This document shows positions 55,201 to 64,000 of a stretch of DNA of 64,000 bases, in pieces. This DNA is from Verticillium longisporum (Eukaryota > Ascomycota > Sordariomycetes > Glomerellales > Plectosphaerellaceae). How positions within the stretch are numbered: the stretch's first letter is position 1; every line of letters begins with the position of its first letter. Position numbers and translations under genes: made by a program. The notes beneath the pieces were generated by a model, which was not told the origin of the DNA, did not search any database, and saw only the letters and a program-made list of their open reading frames with translations. Location of the stretch: contig JAETXT010000002.1 in assembly GCA_019188255.1 (NCBI GenBank), forward strand, positions 124,001 through 188,000, given 5' to 3'.

Positions 55201-58200
55201 CTTCCTTATTTTTCAGAACTTTTTCGATTGTATATATCCCCTCAAGATGTTTTGCCTACTTTTTATGTTTGGCTTCGTGTATTACTTGACGTTTTTACGG
55301 ACCAAAGCATCTCCCCCGTCCCCCATCCTGGTTGGGGGCCGGGGGGTGTGGGCATCATGAAACCGGCGGTGCCGATGTTTATAGACGGAAGGGAATGGTG
55401 CCGATGAATAGACGCGGTTTTCCTGAACTTTGCTCCTTGACTTTGTGATTCTGACTGTTTCGCTTGCTGCCTTTCTTGACTGACCTGTACTTTTTCTCAC
55501 CCAAAGTGCCAGGATAGGAATGGCGTTCGATGCTGACATGGTAATACGCTTGCGGTACCTGGCTGGAGCGTAGAGACCAACTGTCTTGGCCTGCAACTCC
55601 TTTCATCATCGCCAGGTGATATGAGGGGCAGAATGAGTCCTACTTGTAGCTGAAATGGATCTATAGCTGCCTCGGACTTCAGGGCTTACCACGACCTCGA
55701 GCCTAAGACTACGTTTGCCAAGGCAAGCGGTATTAAGCTTTGCATTTTCACCGACACAGACTTACACGGTCTGTGAACGACCTAAGAACTTGATGGCCGA
55801 ATGTCAGGCATGCCGCTATAAGATCTCTCAATTGCCTGCGCGACCTGGTATGCCGGGACCTTGTAGTAATTCCAGACAATTGCGGACCACGGTAGTCATG
55901 GCCACGATATGGACGCCCGATGAGCAATACTAATCTCGCAGTAATTAATTCAACGTCTCTTCTACGTCTCGTTCTTGTCGTGAGTTTCCTTCTCAAAGTT
56001 GACGTTCAACCAAGGCACAAGTCATGTTCTCAGGCTTTCACCTGCATTGACGATCGTGCTAACTCATTTCGGTAGGTCAAGAGAACCTCGTATCGTCGGC
56101 CCCTCGTATCGACCCTTGCATGTTTTTCTCCGGTTCACTTGTCGGCGGGGTTTCCAACCCAGTATTATCTTAGGATGCGGGACCTTCGCACTGCCAGCCG
56201 GTGAGAGATCTCCTAGTCAGAGCACATAATAAAAGGCATGCGTTTCCCCTATGCTCCAGGGGAAAAGAGGACCAATCACCAGCCCTTCGTCACCCATCAA
56301 GATGCATTCACGTCGGTTCTTCGCCCTCCTCGGCGCCGCCCTCAGCGCTTGCAGCGTGACTGCTCACTCCATCTCTCGTCGGGCCGCCCTGAGTCAGGGC
56401 AACGTCGAGGTTACACTGCGTTCGGCCGAGACCGCGCCTCTTCTCATCGAAGCGACCATCAAGAACGCTGGCTCAAAAGATCTCGCCTTTCTCAAGGCTG
56501 GAACCATCTTTGGATCGTCCAGAGTCCAGCTTCTCGACGCTCAGAGAATTGAGCCTGGTACGTGGTGGCGGCAGCAGCTCCCTCGTCATGACATTGACAA
56601 GACTGACTTTTGCCGTAGACGGCTCTAGACAGAAGGCCGCGTTCCAGGGAATCGTCGCGTCTGTCGACTTTGATGCCCTGGCGCCAGAAAACTACGAGGT
56701 TCTCCGCCCCGGGTCTGCTATTGTCAAAAAGATTGACGCTGCCGCTTTGTACGGGCTCTCGGCCGGAACCTACGAGTTCTCTGCCACTGGTCATTTTGCC
56801 GCTCAGCCGGACAGTGCCTCTCTGCCGACCGTGTCGGAGGCGTACAAGTCCAACACGCTGACCGTCACCGTCGACGAGGCGACTGCCTTGCTGTCTCGCG
56901 TCGTGCCGGCGCCTCTGCAGCATCGTGCTCTCCTTCAGGAGGATTCGTGCAAGAACACGACGCAGCGCCAATTCATGCTCGATGCCCTCGCCAACTGCAA
57001 GCCCCTCGCTGAGGCCGGCGCCGCCGAGGCCCGCGATGTCACGTCGCTCCGTTTCGTAGAGTACTTCCGCTCCAACGCCTCCGAATCGCGCCAGCTCGTC
57101 GCCGGCCGTCTCGATGCCGTGGCCAAGGAGTGCAGCACGTCCGACTCGGGCGGTGTGCGCGTCTACTGCACGGAGCCCTTTGACTGGACAGAGTGCTCGA
57201 CGCCTCTCGTCGGCTACACTTGGCCCCTGAACAACTGGATCATCATGTGTCCCATGTTCTTCGACACGAGGCCGCCCATGCCGCAAGAGTGCCACAAGCA
57301 GGACCACACGACGACTATGATCCACGAGATGACGCACAACCCGGCCGTCTACGAAGTTGCGACGCAGGATGCCGCGTACTCGTATCCCAACATTACGCAG
57401 CTCGATCCCGACATGGCGCTTTACAACGCGGACACGTATTCGCTGTTTGCGAACGGTATGTTTTGAGCATGACGTCGATTTTCCATTGCTGACATGCCAA
57501 CTGTAGCCATCTATCTTGACTGTCCGGTCGAGAGCTTGCCCAACTGCTACAACGCTACGCTTCCGGCTGCTTAAGGTAAGGTATTCCTTGCCGGAACCAC
57601 TGCAACATACAGCATCCTTAACGAATAATGGCCTCACTACGGCCTGCTTGAGAAGGTCTCAAGCGTCGGGTGACCATCAGATGTCAGGTGATTAGTATCA
57701 TTAAGTCTGATAGTTTACAAAAGACGCATGCTCCCTGATGAATGCCACTTGTGGTGACTGCTTTTGCCTCATGCTTGATCCACCCGCTGCCATGTCCGTC
57801 TGAATGGTAACTTCGGACTCCGGCCGAGGCTCCCACCACCGCCCTCCTCGGCCTCCCGCTCGGCGCCCCTGTCCTGCCTGACGTCTCCTTCGAGTCCGAA
57901 GGCGAACCTATCGCGCGCACTGCCGTCCCCTGTGCCTCCGACCGTGGAAACTCTGTTCGGGCCTCTTGGCGACCCAACATCACCCGCATCCCACGTACGA
58001 CTCATGGGACGACCTTCGAAGCGCCCCTCATCCTCCGCAAGTCCGTCTTCGCCCCGATTCGGCGACACAAGCCCGTACCCGACTTTGACGCGCTTTGCCT
58101 CGCCCTCGACCGGCCCGTCTCCCGTCCACGGCACCTTCTCAAGCCAAGGTCCCCGCGTCGCGGCCACGATGCTGCTGAATCGCGTGTTCCGCCACAGACC

Positions 58201-61200
58201 TTCTTCCCAGATGGCCACTGTGCCAAACCCGACGCCAATGATAGCCAGCGCGATGGCGGCCGCGTAAACGGCCCACAGCTCCCACGCCACGTATCGATAC
58301 CGGTTGTCGTTGCGCGATCGGGTGCAGGGGAACATGGTATTCTCGCCGCCGGCACTCACGCCGCTGACGACCTCGGGCTCAGCAGCCCACGCCACGGCGA
58401 GGAACTGCGGGTTCGACAGCATGGAGAGCAGGATGTCCTCGTAAAGCCCTGCACGGCGCCCTGCATGTCGCGGACGCCGAGCCAGTTTGTCGGATCGAGG
58501 AGGCGTGTCTGGAGGGCGCGCGTGTTGGCAATCTTGCCGGGCTCGGTGATGGAGCCGTTGATGAAGGTGCGCAGTTGCATGCCGATCGAGTGGTAGGCCA
58601 TGGCGCGGCGGTAGCGGCGTGTGTCGGACGGCAGGATATAGTTTGACTCGGGCACGGCCGTTGTGTTGTCCATAGTGCCGTCGTTGGCCGGCTCGTCGGG
58701 GAGAAACGTCGTGTCGACGACGGGATGGAGAAACTCGCGGCGCGTGACGTTTGTGTGCTGCAGGAGGCCCGTGTAGTTGAAGAGAACTTCGTATTTCGTC
58801 TCGTAGTGCTCGCATCCGGAGATCTTGGGCGTGTAGACCTTGTCCCATTCCGGGTCACTCCGGTTGTCGGGTTGCAGCTCAGTGGGATCGTCGACATCAG
58901 AGTACCCGATCCATAGAATGGGCTCCGTGCGAAGAGCGCCGAGGTACTTGGGAAATGGCGCCGGTGTAGTCGGTATGCCACCGGGCCAGACGTCTTCCAT
59001 TTGCGTCTCCGAATAGTGACCCAGGAAGGCCTGGGCAACGTATGTCTGGTTGCCCTCTGGGGCCAGTATCTCCGTCCCAAAAGGCGCCGTCGCGTTGCCC
59101 AGCTTCTTCGGCTTCGAGCCGACTCCTGAGGCCAGCTCGGTGCACTTGTATCCCGGGCCCGTGAACTGAACGGTGTAGGTACAATTCCACCCCGTGCCGC
59201 ATATCTCCTCAGCGGCACCGGCCCTCGCGACCGGCGTCTTTGAAAAGGCAGCCAGCGTGGCCACCTGCTCGAATTGCCAGCTCGGACTGGTGAAGTAGTC
59301 GTACCAGCCTTCGAATTCATTACCATCTTCGTCGAGGGCGCCACGTGTCGTGTTCCACAGGCTGACGGACAGCGAAATAAGCTTGTCGATGCGCTTCGCG
59401 TCGCGCCACTCGTTCGTCTCCTCGGCGGCAAAGTTGAGCGTGCGCACGGCGGGGCAGGTGGCATTCTCGACGGCAAGCTCATTACGCACGGCCAACGTCT
59501 CAGAGGTCAGAATGACGACGAGCGGCGTGCACCAGACGTAGATGGCCAGGATAATGGCGACCCTGGCCTGGCGAAAGATCTCGGCGTTGAAGATGGCCGA
59601 AAGATCGTCGGCGGCGGCGAAGAGCGAGTCGACGGCGCTCAGTGTCATGGCTTTGCGTCGCACCGTCAACCACACGCGCTGCTTGAACGCGAGGACGACG
59701 GACGCGGCCAGTGAGGCCTTAGCAACAAAGGACAGGGCCGTACCGTAACGCAACATATGGATGTGGTTATCGGCAATGCGGCCATCGAGCGAATTGTAGA
59801 AGAAGTGGTGGCCCATTGCGGCGCATATGCCTAGCCAGAGGAAGAAGTACATGTTGTACGAAGGACGCCAGTAGCTGAAACTATAGGGAGGCGGGCTGCC
59901 ATCATCACCGAGTGGCCCGGAGCCTGCAGACGGCGGCGCAGGTGGTTGATCTCGTCGTTGCTGGTCAGAAGAGGAAACTTGATTCACCGTGGATGATGCC
60001 AATGGCTTGCTGACAGGTTCCTCGCCGTGTGTACGGTTCCTGTTGAGGAGAAGGGCTGAAGACGAATGGTAGCCCAGGGTGGTGTTCGCCGTGGACGGCT
60101 CGTAATAGCTTTGGTAATTGGAATATGTAAAGTCATGTTCGACTTGTATCGGTGAAGGCTGCGGGCGGTGAGCGGCTGGGAGATTTGAGGCAAAGTAATT
60201 ACTGAAGGCCGATGTCTCGTCAATCGTCGACTGAGGTGACACGATGCCTGTCCCTGTAGCAGAGGTTCGCGGATTGGGTGCGAGGGGCGAGCTGACCCGT
60301 CGTTCGTGTCGTGATACCTGTCCAGGGACACCCGGTGAGAAGGTCGCAGATGTTCCCGAGACCGAGAATGACGATGTCCGTGAGCCGGAGCCGACGGGCT
60401 TCCGCTGAACCGAGCTCCTCTGTGAGATGGGCGTCATGTGTATCGCTGCCGGTTGATTGTGCCGGATGCCAAATGCATCATCGTCCATCCTGATGATCCT
60501 TTCCTCCTCTTCGCCTCTTGGTCCGTTTTGTTTAGGTGCTGTCGTCGAGCGAGCAGTGGCCTGGTCGCAGCACAAGCGAAGATGACGAGATAACCCAAAG
60601 TGCGCAACCGGTGTTGCTGTCGCTGTCGCACTTTGTGCTGGTATCCGAAAAAGTCTGCTCCCACGCCGACTGCCAAAACCCCTTTCTCGAAGTATGCTGC
60701 AACTTTCGTTCAATTAGGAGAGAAGGCGCCGGATTTCGGAGTTCGTCCGAAGGATTCGGAATGTTATTGAGCTTGAGCGACCAGAGCGAGCGATTGAGAG
60801 ACGGACGAGGCAATGCGCAGCGGCGAGGAGGCGATTGGCAGCACAAAGAAGGACGGAAACAAAGATCGAAGTGCTAGACTGCAAGCTTGCGAAAGGGAGC
60901 ACGAGGGTGGGAAATGCTCGAATTGTATGCTTCCTTCGCCGCTCGCTTTCTCACCACCCACCTGCATCCTTGGCGTCAGCATCTGTGTTGCGATGCGACG
61001 GATGAGTTCCCTGCCTGCATATGCCGTTAGGCTGGGCCCCCAATCTCAGCTGTGAGCGGTCATGGGCCGAGATCCCCAACTGCGCCGCCCCCAAAGTCCC
61101 TTTTCGTCATCCTTCGCCTACCCTTCTGCCGGTACTCGTCAGAGCTCCTGGACGGCTGGGCTGAGAAGTCTTGGTGGTGTGGCGGGTGTCCAATTCTCAG

Positions 61201-64000
61201 GCTGGGTAAGGTCAGCTCGTCAGCCGTCTCAGGAGCAACGTCATTGAAGCGCCGTTCCCGCTGGCTATCTGCACATCAGCATCATCAGCACAGCATCTGA
61301 TTACGTCGCTGGCTGGGGCTACGAGCACTTCACCAGACGTGAAAGAGGTAAAGATCTGTCCGGATCTTGCTACCAGATAGAGATGAGAACCGGGCACCTC
61401 AGATGATTAGCGCTGATATGGGAATCGGAAAAGCTAAATTGGCTGGGGCTGTGACAAAAATAGCTTGTAACCCTAACCCGCCCCGTACTACCCCTGGAAT
61501 CGTCGAGGTGTTTAAAAATGCGGCGAGTCTCGCCAGCTGTGGATATCTGCAGTTGGGATCTGCAGCTTCCAGCCTGTTCTTGGTTCGCGTATTCATGCCC
61601 ATGAGGAATGTATTATGAATAATGGCATACTTCAAATAGTAGAGAGCATGCAGGATAACCCCATATTTCATTTTGAGACGGCCCAGAGCTCGGTCTGGCA
61701 CCGCCAAAAGTGATGGCTGCCGTGATGAATCTGATGCTCAAGGGACCGAACTTTGGTTTCAATTCTTATTTCTTGACTCCCGTTCCTTCGTATTGTGAAA
61801 GACAGAAAAGTATTAGATTCAGAGAAGCCTGAGAATATGGCAACTCGAAAATTACAACTCGTACGCAGTCACGACCTCTTCGATCGTTCAACGTTCAAAA
61901 TCTAGGGAGTCCAGGGTTGAGGCAGGCATCACACATCTAGAGGTAACACGTATATCATACTACATCATCGAAAACACAGGCAAAACCTTCGCTTCTACAG
62001 AGCTCGCCGAGCCACTCAGGCCGCTAGAAAGCCGTGTAGTATCTAGGTTAGTGCCAGCCAGGCAGCTGCCCAATGGTTAAGGCGAGCTCGGTGTTAGTGT
62101 CGAATCAAGGTTATGTGTCAAAGAAGAGGGGGTCTCCCAAAGTTCGAGGCCGTAATACTTATTAGTACAAGATAAAGGGACGTCTCAAATTCAGCCTTCT
62201 ATAGCGAGGAGCACCGCCTTGAGCCCTGCGGGATATGGAAGACGGCAACTAAGCCTTAATTAAGATACCGGCTCGGATGCCTCGCGGTGATGACTAGAAA
62301 AGTACATGACCCGAAGTCATAACAGCCAAGGATCCCCGAGCAGCTACTTTGCCGCCCTGCGCTCTTCTGGCAGCCACTTTAGCATGGATCTCAAAAGTTG
62401 GATGAAAACTTCTTTCTCTTGTCCCGAGAGTCGCATCTGAGGCTGTTTAGCAGACGGATGGTATCGCTGCATCTGCATGCGCGAGATGGCTGCGGTCACA
62501 TGCAATACGGAGCGTGTAATAGAATGAGGGTTGCGCAAAAGAGCTCGAACGTTACTTGGCATCACATCTTTCAATTGAGCTGCGAAAGACTTCCTTGCTC
62601 CACCAAATAGCACCTTCCGACCCCCTTCCTGGCCACCAGCACTTCCACAGAGGGGAGTTGTCTCTCCAAAAGAATGCTCGAGTCTGGAGCGTGTAGGTCG
62701 ATACTAGCAGACCTTGAATTGACACACCAATATAGCGATTGGGAGTTTGAGAACACACTGAAATTGTCGGGGATGTTTCGACCGACAAATCTGGACTCTG
62801 TTGTAGCTCAGCATGCGACTCGGAAGGGAAGAAGACATGCTGGGACTGCGGGGTCCTCCGATGCGGCGGCTGTTTTGAGTGTCTTCCAGTCTTGCAGAAA
62901 CAGGGTGAAAATGCCGTACCACGATGGACTGTTTTTCCGAATTAGGATCTCTGTCGACGCATTCAGGAGGTTGGCTTTCACGCACGCTTCTGGTACAGCC
63001 TGGGGAACGCAACATGAGTTCTGCATTGTGCTGTGGCAGGAACATTAGCGAGTGTTACAAGCGTGGGCCGCGGACAGGACTCTCTCGAGAGGCAGGACAT
63101 CATCGGCAGCGGTCAGTTGTTCTCTACATCTTTGGTGACCCGACTGACACGTCGCAGTTGTTGCCTACATCCCCTTAATGGGCTAGGTGACGATCCGCCT
63201 TGCGGAACAACCCTAGTTGAAGACGGTTTTGCTGAGGGTCTTGGGACTTGTCATCGAGTTGCAGAGAGAATGGCGCTAGACAGTTGAAAAATGATACCAT
63301 TTCGACTGCTACGGGTCGCCATGAACTGTCTTGCTGACCATCTCGGCGTGGGTGCACCATCGCGGGCTGATAGTTTCGATTACTGTGGATGCACTATTGC
63401 TGGCTGACCTTGGGCTGCTTCGTGAACTCCTGGCTGGTGATTCATCGACTGATGTTTAGTCCGGCCTGATAATGTGAATATCTTCTTAGGAATTCTGAAC
63501 GAAACTTCTTGGGGCATCAAGCACACACAGTCTGTACAGACTTCAAATCAGATACTCCCTATGTTCTTCTCTTTGTTTAGTAATAATCTATTTAAAGCCT
63601 CGTCCTAGCGAGACGCTGAACGACTAGGCTATTATAGGTACCGCGAATCTATTCGCGGCTATACGAAGAATCTCGGTCGAAATTGAGACCCCGCTCTGAT
63701 ACTAGATGTTTGTTAGTGGGCACTATCCATAACAGCGAATACACTCGTTTAAGTATGAGATCTCTAGGATGCTGGTTTGAGGCAAGATGACATATTTCTT
63801 TTCAACTAGAGGCTTCTAATATTGAATACTAAACGGCTCCTTGTAAACAGTCATTATAACAACGGCCCTGATGCCTCACCAGTTGCAGGTCACCTTGCTG
63901 AAATCAAAGTTGATGCACTGCGGGCAACCAGGTGGAGACCAATAACGGCTCTGCCTGAAGCATATCTTGTATCCACTATGTGGTCTCGGTGTTGAAAAGC

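Overview
The window is nuclear DNA of a filamentous ascomycete, most likely a Sordariomycete. Genes are short (one to seven exons) with 45-232 nt GT...AG introns, often GTAAGT-type donors, and coding DNA is strongly C/G-biased at third positions. The families are typical of Pezizomycotina: Zn2Cys6 regulators, fungal rhodopsin-fold membrane proteins, pisatin-demethylase-like P450, GH74, AA9, PL1, M35 deuterolysin and SFH5. I cannot name the species from sequence alone. Several plant-cell-wall enzymes suggest a saprotroph or plant-associated lifestyle.

Layout. 1-1.7 kb is a gene-poor end with one decayed reading frame. 1.7-9.5 kb holds a kinase-fold protein lacking catalytic residues, an AhpD-like protein, the 3' end of a dehydrogenase, a seven-exon P450 and a rhodopsin-fold membrane protein. 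10.0-14.8 kb is a divergent Zn2Cys6 regulator and DHA2 drug-type exporter. 17.1-34.3 kb is a carbohydrate and nutrient block: secreted pectate lyase, secreted histidine acid phosphatase, secreted GH74 xyloglucanase, cytosolic GH2 beta-galactosidase, a sugar/H+ symporter and a second Zn2Cys6 regulator. 34.8-41.4 kb carries housekeeping-type genes (a Ser/Arg-rich fungal protein, SFH5, a small polytopic membrane protein). 41.4-44.4 kb is an AT-rich gene desert. 44,441-51,538 is a complete Ty3/gypsy chromovirus on the minus strand with seemingly identical 214-bp LTRs and a 5-bp target duplication. 54.0-60.5 kb holds an AA9 lytic polysaccharide monooxygenase, a deuterolysin and a large polytopic membrane protein. 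60.5-64 kb is again gene-poor, with a kinase relic.

How genes may work together. GH74 cuts xyloglucan outside the cell, the symporter could import the oligosaccharides or disaccharides, and the GH2 enzyme (no signal peptide) would remove galactose inside. The neighbouring regulator, divergent from the transporter, is a candidate controller. The PL1 and AA9 enzymes lie 36 kb apart but share an unusual C-terminal design: an acidic Pro/Ala/Glu linker, one Cys, then a strongly basic Arg-rich end.

Most notable: the retrotransposon carries, between its chromodomain and 3' LTR, a multi-intron gene on the opposite strand, the only orientation in which a passenger gene can keep introns through an RNA intermediate. 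The element also shows a 10-nt match between its primer-binding site and its own LTR, as in self-primed Tf1/sushi elements. Frameshifts in the element, and in AA9, mostly fall at five-base homopolymers where the protein needs six, so assembly indels must be excluded before calling these genes dead.
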